Positions 24,357 to 36,395 are shown, numbered from the stretch's first letter. The stretch: DNA of 57,500 nt from Tubulanus polymorphus (GCF_964204645.1 NW_027437477.1:2501-60000), one strand, 5' to 3'. The notes: generated by a model not told the origin, from the sequence alone. A program made the numbers and translations.

Positions 24357-25690
24357 TTACTTACTGACGAGGGAAGCGCTGCCTGTCGGATTGTAGTAAA
24401 AATGAGGATAAACATTAGGTGTGTGATCGTAATCGCACGGGTGTTTGCTTAAGGGACCAGAATCTACCACCAGCATCCAGAACCTGTCATTTGGACATCC
24501 GCCGTAATTTTTAGCTGCGAAGAATCTTCTAAGGATACTTCCGCTGTAAATATAGATTACACGAGTAAGTCACTCAGCGAGTTTAGCTAGCTAGTACCCA
24601 CCAGTCTACAATAGTCCCATTACTCTCCGTTGCTCCTGCTAGTCGCTGCTAGTTCCCGCTTGTCTCGCATGTCCCTCATTTCGTTAATTGACGATTTGAT
24701 TGTGTTAGATATGGGATTTCTAAACTAGTAATTGTCTCATTGACAATAGCAAATCACAATAATCTAATCAAGAACTGATCCTGAACTGATTTTAATCCCA
24801 GTTCGGGTCATTGGTCTCGTCAATCCAGGGTTTATGGGTTCAAACCCTGGTGGCGACAGAGTTTCTTGGTCGAAGGTTCTTCTCTGGTCTCTCCCCCATT
24901 GGGCAAAAGAAGCATCGAACCCGCTTATAATGACCTGCGTGGCGCTCAGTGGGTTGAGGATATTAAAAACAAATTTGAAAAAAAAATTAGGTAATGGTTA
25001 TCTATCGGTTTGGGATTATGAGTAGTTGTTTCACTTACTGTCCTTTTAAAGAAAATTGTGGATGAAGCGCTGAAGAAGTAGAAGTGAGAGAAGTCCAGGA
25101 ACTGCTCGTGACCTTGGTGACGTCAAACCAGTTCATTTTATCTTTCCCTGCGGCGTTAAACACGATGAACGCAACTTCTGTACAATTCGTATAATAAGCT
25201 ACTTTCACCTAAAACGACATTTCAATGAAAAAAAAAAACCACACGATTCATTTCAATTTCACAGGGCAAAAAACATACAATTTCAAAATGAACAATTGAT
25301 TTTTTTCTATCAATTTTTGGATTGTTATGAGTTGTTCCTCACCTCTTTCACGTTTGCCCAAGCGTCGACTTTATCACTCTTCCACGTGCAGTTCAAACAT
25401 GGCAGTTGTTGCCTCCAGGAGCATGCGCACGACGTGTCCTCGCACGGAGGGTTACTCGGTGGGTTTACCCATTTATCATAGACAACATCCCCAGTTCCTT
25501 GATCGGCTAGAAATACCAACTCCCAGCCTGAAATCAACGTAAATAATGCATGTTATTAGTTCAATGAACATAATCTATGTTTGAAAACTGTATGATAATA
25601 ATGTAATGTACTACCTCCGGCTCCTGCTGCGGCCTTACAGAGCTGCAGGGTTACAAATAGCACAGTCACCAAACTAAACATCAACTTCAT
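24357..25690 (-). CDS. Small secreted cysteine-containing protein, paralogue 2
   Basis: Four exons: 25615-25690, 25343-25527, 25039-25208, 24357-24543; 205 aa, same phases as paralogue 1. The signal peptide, exon 1, exon 2 and intron 1 are identical to paralogue 1 by eye. Exon 3 is identical for most of its length but ends differently (SALHPQFSLKGQ instead of PALRYFSIAGE). Exon 4 differs at many residues (RRFFAAKNYGGCPNDRFWML against RRFYAVQSYGGCGNDKVWMG) yet keeps the YGGC, HPC-YD and YNPTG positions. Intron 3 carries a SINE missing from paralogue 1. A polyadenylation signal lies at 24192-24187 (minus strand). Same uncharacterised secreted family; function unknown. Confidence 0.8.
24798..24988 (+). 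mobile_element. tRNA-related SINE in intron 3 of paralogue 2
   Basis: Has a B-box-like GGGTTCAAACCCT (about 24836-24848), a body ending TGGCGCTCAGTGGG, and an A-rich tail. The corresponding intron of paralogue 1 (near 18721) lacks it, so it inserted after the duplication. Confidence 0.72.
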
Positions 25691-25724
25691 TATAACAGCA
25701 CAGCTTCAAACCTGAATAATGCAA

Positions 25725-26015
25725 GAAACAACTAACAGGGTAACTATACAACTTACAGACTAACTATACAGCTAACAGGCTAACTATACAACTAACAGGC
25801 TTACTATACAGCTAACAGGGTAAAAATACAGCTAACAGGCTAACTATACAACTTACAGGCTAACTATACAACTAACAGGGTAACTATACAGCTAACAGGC
25901 TAACTATACAACTAACAGGGTAACTATACAGCTAACTTGCTAACTATACAACTAACAGGGTAACTATACAGCTAACTTGCTAACTATACAACTAACAGGC
26001 TGCGCTAACTATACA
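25725..26015. repeat. 20-bp minisatellite upstream of paralogue 2
   Basis: Diverged TAACTATACARCTAACAGG units, the counterpart of 19467-19952. Confidence 0.9.
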
Positions 26016-26340
26016 ACTATGAGGCTTACAACAGATTAACAGATTTGATATGAACCTACCTTACAGAATAACAAACAGGGTTGGTTGCTCTGAACTCTAT
26101 TTCTAACTGGATCGAATGGCTACAGTTTATCTGAACGCATAATGATGTATTTATATCTTCTATCAACTCTCATCTCAATATCGATTCAACACAATATCGA
26201 TATGATAGGAGAGATCTTGTTGACAAGTTGTTGATGTCGATGAAACATCTGCTGATTGTGATCGCAAGTATCCTTCTTACTAACTATTGTTATATCTATA
26301 TTTTGTAGTAAAATATTAAGCGTTATTCCAAAGATTGATT

Positions 26341-28095
26341 GGTATTGGTCAGAATCGGTCAGTTACAATAAGAACGGGTCAGTTACAGTAAGAATGGGTC
26401 AGTTACAGTAAGAATGGGTCAGTTACATTAAGAATGGGTCAGTTACAGTAAGAATGGGTCAGTTACATTAAGAACGGGCCAGTTACAGTAGGAACGGATC
26501 AGTTTCAGTAGGAATGGGTCAGTTACAGTAGGCACGGGTCAGTTACAATAAGAATGGGTCAGTTACAGTAGAAACGGGTCAGTTACAGTAAGAACGGGTC
26601 AGTTACAGTAAGAACGGGTCAGTTACAGTAAGAATGGGCCAGTTTCAGTAGGAATGGGCCAGTTACAGTAGGAACGGGTCAGTTACAGTAAGAATGGGTC
26701 AGTTACAGTAAGAATGGGTCAGTTATAGTAAGAATGGGTCAGTTACAGTAAGAATGGGTCAGTTATAGTAAGAACGGACCAGTAACAGTAAGAACGGGTC
26801 AGTTACAGTAGGAATGGGCCAGTTACAGTAAGAATGGGTCAGTTACAGTAAGAATTGGTCAGTTATAGTAAGAACGGGCCAGTTACAGTAGGAATGGGCC
26901 AGTTACAGTAAGAATGGGCCAGTTTCAGTAGGAATGGGCCAGTTACAGTAAGAACGGGTCAGTTACAGTAGGAACGGGTCAGTTACAGTAAGAATGGGTC
27001 AGTTACAGTAAGAATGGGTCAGTTATAGTAAGAATGGGTCAGTTACAGTAAGAATGGGTCAGTTATAGTAAGAACGGACCAGTAACAGTAAGAACGGGTC
27101 AGTTACAGTAGGAATGGGCCACTTACAGTAAGAACGGGTCAGTTACAGTAGGAACGGGTCAGTTACAGTAAGAATGGGTCAGTTACAGTAAGAATGGGTC
27201 AGTTATAGTAAGAATGGGTCAGTTACAGTAAGAATGGGTCAGTTATAGTAAGAACGGACCAGTAACAGTAAGAACGGGTCAGTTACAGTAGGAATGGGCC
27301 AGTTACAGTAAGAATGGGTCAGTTACAGTAAGAATTGGTCAGTTATAGTAAGAACGGGCCAGTTACAGTAGGAATGGGCCAGTTACAGTAAGAATGGGCC
27401 AGTTTCAGTAGGAATGGGCCAGTTACAGTAAGAACGGGTCAGTTACAGTAGGAACGGGTCAGTTACAGTAAGAATGGGTCAGTTACAGTAAGAATGGGTC
27501 AGTTATAGTAAGAATGGGTCAGTTACAGTAAGAATGGGTCAGTTATAGTAAGAACGGACCAGTAACAGTAAGAACGGGTCAGTTACAGTAGGAATGGGCC
27601 AGTTACAGTAAGAATGGGTCAGTTACAGTAAGAATGGGTCAGTTATAGTAAGAACGGGCCAGTTACAGTAGGAATGGGCCAGTTACAGTAGGAACGGGTC
27701 AGTTACAGTAGGAACGGGTCATTTACAGTAGGAATGGGCCACTTACAGTAAGAACGGGTCAGTTACAGTAAGAACGGACCAGTTACAGAAGGAATGGGCC
27801 AGTTACAGTAGGAATGGGCCAGTTACAGTAAGAATGGGCCACTTACGGTAATAACGGGTCAGTTACAGTAAGAACGGGTCAGTTACAGTAAGAATGGGCC
27901 AGTTACAGTAAGAATGGGCCACTTACAGTAAGAACGGGTCAGTTACATTAAGAACGGGTCAGTTACAGTAAGAAAGGGCCAGTTACAGTAAGAACGGGTC
28001 AGTTACAGTAAGAACGGGTCAGTTACATTAAGAACGGGTCAGTTTCAGTAAGAAAGGGCCAGTTACAGTAAGAACGGGCCAGTTACAGTAAGAAT
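26341..28095. repeat. 20-bp minisatellite with 480-bp higher-order unit
   Basis: About 88 copies of AGTTACAGTAAGAATGGGTC. Blocks of 24 units (480 bp) repeat nearly exactly: 26701-27180 matches 27181-27660, with a further 300-bp offset match inside. No such expanded array exists in copy A of the duplication. Confidence 0.95.
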
Positions 28096-28619
28096 TCAGT
28101 GTACGGATGCTCGCCCTGGCTGCTTTGCGGCTATATTGGAATCATTTTCAGAAATCACTACATACAATTTACAGGTTACGGGCAAAACTACAAGTTACGA
28201 GTTACATGTTTGCGGATTACAAGCTACAGATACGATTTAACAAGATAAACGATTAATGAAACTACGTAGTTTCTACAGCACTCGGTCAAAAATATATGAA
28301 AATTAAACACAAACTGAAATATTTTGTAGCGACAGATGTGAACTCAGTCGATTGGTTGTCGACAGTTACACTCCGAACGCTTCACAAGTCTGACACACTC
28401 CGAGTCTGACGCACTCCAAACACTTCACAAGTTTTACACACTCCAAACGCTTCAGATATCTTATACACTTCAGAGGACTTCACAAATCACACTCTAAACG
28501 TTTTACAAGTCATATACACTCCAAACACAGCAGCAGTGCGAGCAATTCACAACAAGTGTCTTGAAGTCTTAATCATTACTGAATATCATTTGTATGTATC
28601 GCATTTGAATGTATCGCTT

Positions 28620-28710
28620 ATACGTCGGGTCCATTTCACCCAATATCCCCCTTCGGCAGGGATTCGAACCTGATGGCATCGCTAGATTTGGTCACGGCAC
28701 GCGAAGCCCG
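28620..28710 (-). mobile_element. Possible tRNA-like SINE fragment
   Basis: Minus-strand GGTTCGAATCCCTGCC (28669-28654) is a B-box-like sequence with neighbouring tRNA-like spacing. No cloverleaf could be confirmed. Confidence 0.3.
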
Positions 28711-29124
28711 CGAAACACGAGCAGAGAAAACAACCACTTCGACCCGCGTAACTAACAAAACTTACAAACTTTTAATATTCCAAAATATCCCGCCAACATA
28801 TTATGTCAAACTATTTATATTTACACATCATAAAATGTCGGATTGACCGCTCGTTGCTAGCACGCAGGTTTGCCGCATGAAAACAACCAACTTGCGGCAC
28901 CAATCAGATTGCCCGTTGTTTAACCATTGAGGCAATTAATTTCACAGATAAACTATAAATGACAAAACCCGGGCAAAATACAAGACGGATTTCTGATTGG
29001 CTAATAACGACATCATCTAAGCTGCGTTCTGGGGTTAGTGTTTGAGAGTTTTGTACCGTGGCTGAGGGCACTGCCAGGGATGATGCGTTTAACCCTGTTA
29101 GACCGGGAGCACACTGCATTAGTA

Positions 29125-29270
29125 CCTGCGCACGCTGCAGTGATATCTGCGCACGCTGCAGTGGTACCTGCGCACGCTGCAGTGGTTTCTGAGCACGCTG
29201 TAGTGGTACCTGCGCACACTGCATTGGTACCTGAGCACGCTGCAGTGGTACCTGCGCACGCTGCAGTAAC
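29125..29270. repeat. 21-bp repeat with PstI-like core
   Basis: About 7 copies of GTACCTGCGCACGCTGCAGT; creates repetitive ORFs on both strands that are not genes. Confidence 0.92.
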
Positions 29271-29465
29271 ATTTCTGTTTACTACCTACGAATCATTTTC
29301 TGTCCATAGAAAATTCAGCTCATTTTGTATTCATTGAATTAGTCTGTTGAGAGGTGTGTTTAGTGACGCGGTCTGCGTTCACCGTGATGCGCTGCGGTGC
29401 GGTGCGGTGCGGTGCGGTGCGCTGCGGATAGTTACGGACCTCTTAACGTGCAGTCGATCGCAAAA

Positions 29466-30134
29466 TAATTAATGGGGCGTGGAAACAAAACAGTTTTAGA
29501 ATCAGCTGAATTCAGGGTGAGTTTATAATTATCTAACCGCTCCGATCTATTTTCTGTTATTCGGTAAATTGGATTTTCTCTCAATCGTCTCGCATTTTAC
29601 TGTTAAATCGTATCGATTCAAATATTCGAAATGATTATTATATTTCTATGCACGTTACACATCCGGGTCCAGTTCCACAGTTCCGAGTTAAGATTTGACT
29701 CAGAGTTCACTCATTGAAATTGAACTAACTTTTCCATTTTTGCTGCAGAATTCGACTTCTATTGTTTTTGCGGTTTTTCAAGTAACTTTCGTCTGTAGTC
29801 TCCTTTCAACATTATAATCACTCAGTCCATTTATCTGAATCTTGAATAAATACTCTGTTAATTTTATTTTGTTTTGCCAGTTGCTAATAGTACCTAACCG
29901 AAACTTGCTCGAAATATATATCATTTAACTATAGAAAGTGTTATTTCTCTCGTTGGTCAAATCGATTGCGTGTTGTCGCTGTTTCACTGTGTGTTTGTTA
30001 TCGGTCGTCTGCTCAATCGTGTTGTCGTCGACCATTAGTCGTCATAGGAACGGAGCACGATAAAACCCAAGTAAAAGATCGAAACTCACATTAAATAAAA
30101 TAAGGCGTTTATATCTCCAGGGACAGGGACAGGA

Positions 30135-30187
<53 letters not shown>

Positions 30188-30214
30188 AACAGGGACAGGG
30201 ACAGGGACAGGGAT

Positions 30215-30256
<42 letters not shown>

Positions 30257-30696
30257 TGGGACTGGGACAGGGACCGGGACACGCACAGGGAGGTGTTTAT
30301 TGATTGTCGGTTACTATCTTGCTCGTCAGGGACAGGGACAGGGACAGGGACACGGACAGGGAGGTGTTTACTGATTGTCGGTTACTATCTTGCTCGTCAA
30401 TACGATGTTTTGTATCTGATATCGGGAACATGTCACCTGCCCAATCAAACCGCGCACATTTCCGTTAAAAGCAAACGAACTATCAATAATTCAGCTTTTT
30501 TCAGCGCTTTCCAATTAAAAAACTCAATATTTTGAGGTCGTTAATTGACTTTGGCAGTTTGACAATTGTTATATTTCATCGTTATTTTCGCCTTGATTGG
30601 CACCACAGCTAAACGAGCACAAACCAGTAATTCAATGTTATAAACTCAACACTGGTTATTTCTAATTCAGATTCTCTCAAAGCGTGCGCTGTGATA
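29466..30696. other. Upstream region of the PAN-like gene
   Basis: Contains a (GGGACA)n hexamer array at 30111-30287 and a shorter one at 30328-30362, each followed by the same GGGAGGTGTTTA..GATTGTCGG segment, so about 65 bp is duplicated. No exon supported. Confidence 0.6.
30111..30287. repeat. (GGGACA)n hexanucleotide repeat
   Basis: About 28 units with rare GGAACA, GGGATA and GGGACT variants. Confidence 0.96.
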
Positions 30697-32114
30697 ATGC
30701 TGTTTTCCATGTTTACCGCGTCGATTTGTTTGGTTTGTGCCTTTCAAGTTATTTGTAAGTAACATTTAAACATATCGATCCTCGAGTTATCTGATATCAC
30801 TAGTATCCTTTCTCTCTCTCGCTCTTCCTGATGAGGTTTCTATGGAAAACCAGCTCGTATCTAAAACGTGGCCACGAGGAGTGTCAAAAACCAATCAATT
30901 TGAAAACTTGTGCTTGAACGGTTGAAACTGGCATTTCCCTATCACCATCTCTGTCAGCTCACCGATTTGGGTCCTGCTTCTTGTCGGATATATGTACTGT
31001 GTTATATGTTCATTTCCGCAGTCAAAAATATATTTCAGGCCCTCCCCAATTCGAGATTATAAAAGCTATTTAGTTTGTGAAAGGAACCTTTTACTAATTC
31101 GACGCCATGTTAACACGGCCAGACCCTCCCGATCTCTATAACTGACTCCCGTTATTCTCGTTAATAGAGCAGCATTTTTTATCGTTTTAGGTAATGCTAG
31201 TGATGTATTACATGTGGGTGACGACGGCTCTGCCAATATCGGTAATACAGGAAGTCGCGGCGGTAATATCATGTACAACGTCACCTTTCCGTCTGATGGT
31301 ACTGTCATCGGCTGGCAATTCTATATCACCCGTGTCGCCCCCTGTCGGACGTGGATTACAATATGGAGAAAATCTCGCACCGACGAACTCGAGGTCACGC
31401 TCGTCGCTAAAACCCGGTTACAATACACTACAACGGGGATGCAGACTCTGACATACAGCATCGATGATAGAATACGGGTATGTACACGACTGTGGTACAT
31501 CTCACCTAATAGACAATTCGCCTAATGCTCCGTTTGACCAGTTGTTGGTATTAGTTCATTTCTGTTATAATTACAGGTAAAAGCCGGGGATATTATAGGA
31601 ATCGTTCACATCGACCCCGATAGCGGAAATAGTGGTCATTGCATTTCAAACGAATACATTAAACCTTTCACCGAGTCTTGTAGTCACTATGTGTATAATC
31701 AGGGATTGAATATTGGTCCCGTGACAGTTGGTGCGACGGTGAAATTATCGGGGAAATTCATCTGCAGAATCTACTCTATTTCCGCTTTGTTTACACCGAA
31801 CGCGAACAGTGAGTTTAATTACAATTTCCAGGTAATATCACGCGGACGGATTTCAATAACAAGCAATTATCTAAACACAAATCATTTCAGCTCAAGCATT
31901 TACCGAATCGGGTCACGCGAAGGTCGCTCCGGATGACGTCATCGAATCGGCTGCCGGACACAGTTTGATCACGTGCGCCGCCTGGTGTCAGAGATCGACG
32001 CAATGCGTGTCATATCAATATTTCGATCTGCAGCGAATCTGCGAATTGGTCAAGAACACTTCACAAAAACTGAGAGAATCAGAAAGTTTTACGTATTACG
32101 TCGTCGGAACTTGA
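30697..32114 (+). CDS. Secreted protein with beta-rich domain and PAN/apple-like C-terminus
   Basis: Four exons: 30697-30754, 31191-31477, 31577-31808, 31891-32114; phases 1, 0, 1 agree; 266 aa. Signal peptide MLFSMFTASICLVCAFQVI. Residues about 20-190 form a beta-rich module: GTVIGWQFYITR, TWITIWRKS, then RVKAGDIIGIVHIDPDSG, a pattern common in invertebrate secreted proteins but unnamed to me. Residues about 195-265 look like a shortened PAN/apple module: LITCAAWCQRS, then CVSYQYFDLQRICEL, with four cysteines spaced as in PAN domains. PAN modules bind proteins or carbohydrate outside the cell. The beta-rich part resembles exon 14 of the large receptor on the minus strand (48704-49333). Function otherwise unknown. 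Confidence 0.78.
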
Positions 32115-32179
32115 AAACTGTCACCCGTGAGATGTGAGATGATAATCTGCTCTGAAATTGTTTTTAATCCGAACCCGGA

Positions 32180-32764
32180 TTAACCCTTTCGCTACGTGTG
32201 ACGTTTTGGAAACGTCATATGAGTGACACTTGCTGTGCGTATGACGTTGTAGAAACGTCATGCACCTATTGATTTATAACTCGAACGCGTACACAGCAAA
32301 CAGTATGGAAACGCATGTAAGACAAGATAGTTAGCTTTCTAAACAACAGATGGCGAAAATGCGTCAGTAGTTGGTGCTGTCAGCCTGTTGAGCACATGGT
32401 AATTTGCGCGGGATTGAGATGGCTCCCCACTTACGTACCTCTACCAGCGGAAAAGGATATCCCATATCAATTGAATTTCTTTCATCCACACCGTAGCATC
32501 AATCACCAAAGACTGAGATAGGCACTTGGGTGAAAAACTGAAAAAAAAAAATTTTTAACCCATCCTGACCCCCCCCCCCAACACGCCCCCCCCCTACAGA
32601 AAAGGCTGTTGGTATGATTTTTTACTGATTTTCACTAAATAACATCATAATCTTCGATAAAAACGCGAAAAATCGGGGTTTAAAACAATTTGAAAAAAAT
32701 CGAATTTTTCGGAAAATACCTTACGTAGGGGGCGGTGCAAGCGTGTACGCAGCGAAAGGGTTAA
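32180..32764. mobile_element. piggyBac-type MITE
   Basis: A 577-bp element with terminal inverted repeats CCCTTTCGCTRCG, bounded on both sides by TTAA (32180-32183 and 32761-32764). TTAA target duplication with CCC-starting ends is the signature of piggyBac-class elements. No transposase frame inside, so non-autonomous. Confidence 0.8.
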
Positions 32765-34045
32765 GCTAGGTGTTTTAATGATTTTCATACTTATAATTAC
32801 GTACAACGTTGTAAACATAAATTCTTTAGATATAATTTCATAAGCAGAAATCGGTACTACGTGAATACGAAGGACAATCCCGAAACCGAGGGACTTTACC
32901 TAATAGGGGTATAGATTGCCCTTTGAAAAAAAGGAACTAATGAACTTAATCATAATAAGATAATATGAAGATAATGATAATGCTAATAATAATAATATAT
33001 TTATATATGATAATTAATAGTAATAAGAATAATAATTACTATCATAACATAAATAATTGTGATGATAATGATAAGAATGATTAATAATAATCAAAATTAT
33101 GACTGCAGCAATATATCATCAATATAAATAGTTTAAAATTCGGAAACAAAAGTCAATAGTTATTAAACGAATAAATTTATAAATCATTGAACTAAGGATC
33201 CAATGCTTGGGGTTTAAAAAATGATCAATTTTATTAGTATAGGAACTTTGGCTTAAAAAGATACACGGAATATTCAAGTTGTTGCATTTGGGAGTTTTTG
33301 ACGATTCTTCCGTCCTCGTGACGTCAGAAATATTCTATTGTGGTAAGAATGTTTCGTCTGCCGGGAGAGCACAACTAAAATGGGCATTCGATTGTAGAAA
33401 ACCTAATCCAATAAACATCTTCCAATGATGTGAATTGATTTCGCAGCATTGCGAATAGGAAATAGCGTTCAAGGGAAATGGGTATATTTTGTCTTCAGCA
33501 TCACTTAGCCAAGTTTTTTTTTTGAATGGGTTCAAGGCATTGGTTTTGATAGAAAATGCTCCGATAACAGGCATGCAATGTATCAAATGGATAATGAGAG
33601 ATAGAAAATATAGCTGCAAAGCAGCGATAACGGTTTTTCGGCCTAGCATCAATATGCAAACGTCATTTTTACGGTTCCTTGTTCGCGATGCCGCGGAATC
33701 AAATTGTCAATTTACATCGATGTGGGAAGAAGATATTGAACAATTCTTTTTACACTACTTTACTGGAATTCTCTGTCGGCGTAAGATTTCTCTGCGGTGA
33801 CTGGAACGGAAGAATTGGCAAAAAGCGTCCAGATGCGAGAACTAAACCGATGGTGGATTATTCCTCTTCCAGAGAAACGATTGAAAAGTCTTTATTCTAG
33901 GTGCCCGAACTACCCGAGGGGTGATTATGGGTTGGGATTGAAAATATTATCCCCTGTTCCCATAAGGGTAACTTTGAAATTAGTTCAGAAACACCTGATT
34001 TACATAAAAGCAACAACGCGACGTTGCTGATTGGACGATATATTC
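32765..34045. other. AT-rich intergenic stretch with doubtful retroelement relic
   Basis: 32930-33130 is ATAATAAT-rich. A plus-strand frame at 33679-33900 reads FLCGDWNGRIG, resembling the GDxNxRIG motif of LINE endonucleases, but nothing else confirms it. No host gene supported. Confidence 0.35.
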
Positions 34046-34088
34046 TTTATTATTGTTTACATAATATATGCACAAGATGAAGTCGCGA

Positions 34089-34936
34089 TCAATCTCCGAA
34101 CAAGTGGTCGTCATCTTCATCGTCGTATATATTATTATCTATTTCTCCGCTCCAAACATTTATGAAGATAGCTATGAATGCTATGCAGGAAACGTAGATC
34201 AAAAGGCCGAAAATCAGACTTATTTTAATCCACTTAATTGCTTGTTTTGACTCTCGTATCGCCGTCTGGCGGTCACCGGCCGAAGCCGCCGCGGCCGAGT
34301 TCTGCGAGTGCATAAGCGCTCGGCGACCTGTCACGCGACAGCAGCAGAAATAAACGAAACTAGATAGCTGTATATAATCGGGAGGTGGTACCCGGAGAGG
34401 CATCGGCTGCGGCTGTTGGATGAATTCATTACCATTAGGCTGACTCGATTCAGGCGGTGGTACGTTCACGCCAGGCGTTTCAGTTCCCGGTGCGTTGTTA
34501 TACGGATAAGGCGGTTGAAACTGCCCAGCGTCTTTAGGTGGAAATGGATAGCAATATGGTGTAGATGTTGGATCGAAGTATCCGGACTGCGGGTAGGACA
34601 CGCCCGGCTGCTGTGGATATCCAGACGGATGATACTGGACCGTTCCTGGTGGCTGGAAACTGATCGGTGCCGTAGTTGGTGACGTACCTTAAAGCGAATC
34701 CATTTTGAAATGCTGATATATATGAATTGAAATGTTTCAAAGGTTTCTATTGTTAACCCTACTAATTAGGCACCTATATAAAGTCTTATTTAGGCTAACG
34801 AGTTTACGTTCTGAGTACATCAAGTCACTAGAGAGCGTTAGTTAGCCTACTCACCGATACTGCCCGGGAAGATGTCATTATATGCTGGCGGAGCTGTTTC
34901 CGGATATTCTGTAGAGCTCCCACCTACCTCAGGCAT
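34089..34936 (-). CDS. Dispanin / CD225-domain membrane protein
   Basis: Two exons: 34855-34936 and 34089-34687; 226 aa; phase 1 junction ATCG|GTGAGT to TTTAAG|GT. The N-terminal 120 residues are proline-rich (MPEVGGSSTEYPETAPPAYN) and include a PPAY motif, a usual ligand for WW domains of Nedd4-type ligases. Then comes PPPDYIQLSSFVYFCCCRVT and a conserved intracellular loop (AAAASAGDRQTAIRESKQAI) before a hydrophobic helix (SLIFGLLIYVSCIAFIAIFI); the tail is acidic (DDEDDDHLFGD). That arrangement is the CD225/dispanin fold (IFITM, PRRT, TMEM91 relatives): a re-entrant or intramembrane segment, a basic loop and a TM. The CCC cluster is a likely palmitoylation site. AATAAA is at 34051-34046. 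Cellular role not inferable beyond membrane trafficking or fusion control known for the family. Confidence 0.85.
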
Positions 34937-35065
34937 GTTGTGTCCTTGCGTCTAAAAAGATCATCGATTTCACGGTATGAACTTAGAAAAGAACTAAATC
35001 ACACACAAAAAAACTGCATGCACGAAATAACTTTTCTAACCTGGTTACCATCAGCTGGTTTGTCT

Positions 35066-35602
35066 TTATCCATCCCAGAAGTCTACGTTATCGGCGACAT
35101 ATTGGGACCAGTGTTTTTTTTTCTGAACAGACGGTTTTCTTCTGTCGGGTCTTTTGCTTCCGGGACAACGGCTTAAATTGTTGCAAAAATGATTCGTCAA
35201 CGAAAACTGTTTTTTTATCCACTCCCAAGGCAAGCGTGCCATGCGGCCTGAAATACATAAATTCGTTAATTAGTCCCTAATCCATCACAAACAACTGTTG
35301 ATGTTGAACCGGTGACCGGTAGCAGGGTCTTAATTAATCTTTCCATGATTTCTTTGTCTTGCAGAAGTGGAAACATTGTTTAATAAGCCAGTGGTCATCT
35401 TCACCCATCAGGGGATTCGAACCTACTAAGTCGATGGATCTTTGTGGTGCCCGAGCACCTGAGAAAGGATTACTTTTCATTAATGTCCGAAAGAAAAAGA
35501 AAAACCTGAACATTATATCCAAATTTCGAAAAATCTTGACAAAGATAATGACACTGACTTTTTGAAGCGCACTTTGAGAAAATTTTAGGGGTTTCGTTCG
35601 CT
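35066..35602 (-). mobile_element. Dispersed repeat with tRNA-like B-box, copy 1
   Basis: A sequence of about 535 bp matching 56242-56761 at high identity in the same orientation. On the minus strand it includes GGTGCTCGGGCACCACAAAG and GGTTCGAATCC, so a tRNA-related SINE head followed by a conserved body is plausible. A poly-T/A length difference shifts every frame between copies, which argues against a coding exon. Confidence 0.65.
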
Positions 35603-35983
35603 ACCCTCGATCCCCCTAAAAAAACACAGGTCGAAATAGAATTTCGGCACAATTAGCGGTTCATTATACAACCACGTTTTACCCATCGAAACTACAGAGG
35701 TTATTCGTTCGGAAAATTCGAGCGATATAAAGTTTTTAAAAATAGTATGACGCATCAAGTTCATTCGTCGTTAGTACCAACCAACTCGAGTGCGTAATTG
35801 ACATCGACCGCTTTACCAACAAACTGGGTGCGTAATTGGTAATCGTAGCTTTTCCTAAAAAATTAAATAATTTGTTCGACGTCAACTACTGAAAGTAATC
35901 AATGTGTTGGGATTTCTGGTTTTTCGGCATCGAGGCGCATTTTGACTCAAGACTAGTGTTGTCAAGACTTGACGAATACTCAC

Positions 35984-36395
35984 CGGCTTCACCGGTGTAC
36001 CATCCGTACACTTCCAGTTGTAAACACGATGAACCGACGTATGAAATAACATGAAACTGAACTAATGTGGTAGTAACAGGACGCTTCAGACTAAAAAACA
36101 TCTCTGGAAAGTTTTCTATGACACCTGCCGGCGAAAATATTCTCTGAATTGCAAAAACATGAACAAATTTACTAAAATAAAACATGATACCTAGTTTCGT
36201 TAATTAGTTCATTTCTATAACTGCCGAGTCTGTTATTGTAAGCTTGATCATGGTTTTAAAAAGATAATGTACAGGGTAGATAGACGGCCGGTTTGATCAG
36301 TGGAGACTCGAGTTCAATCCGCAGCTGATGAGGCTTTCGAGTAGTTTTTTTTCTAATCTTAGGTCGGAGATATACCTTATCCCTGAACGGCGGTT
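35984..36395 (-). pseudogene. Orphan duplicate of discoidin (F5/8C) exons
   Basis: A complete exon 35984-36143 ([12 protein letters not shown], then [20 protein letters not shown]) is almost identical to exon 20 of the large receptor (45413-45572). Its intron is copied too, followed by the last few codons of exon 19 (EPPFRDK, donor at 36376), where similarity ends. It lies 2.2 kb beyond the end of the receptor gene with the intronless GPCR between them. No other exons of a second receptor were found, so it is called a duplicated fragment. Confidence 0.75.
36280..36360 (+). mobile_element. tRNA-like insert inside the duplicated intron
   Basis: GACGGCCGGTTTGATCAGTGG followed by the B-box-like GAGTTCAATCC; the same sequence sits at 45711-45790 in the parent intron, so it predates the exon duplication. 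Confidence 0.4.

Larger units (their letters stand above)
24050..29465. repeat. Segmental duplication, copy B
   Basis: Second copy of the block at 17931-21980, longer because one minisatellite is expanded (26341-28095) and a SINE is inserted (24798-24988). An interval of about 420 bp (25332-25743 versus 19066-19477) appears identical to copy A, whereas other parts differ clearly. Confidence 0.85.

Noticed and set aside
26341-28095. CRISPR-like or regulatory array
   Set aside because: No spacers; a minisatellite.
28904-29272. Open frame with QRAQVPL repeats
   Set aside because: Produced by the 21-bp minisatellite; no other evidence.
33335-33900. Overlapping open frames on both strands
   Set aside because: No recognisable domain apart from a weak GDWNGRIG resemblance to LINE endonuclease; too little to call.
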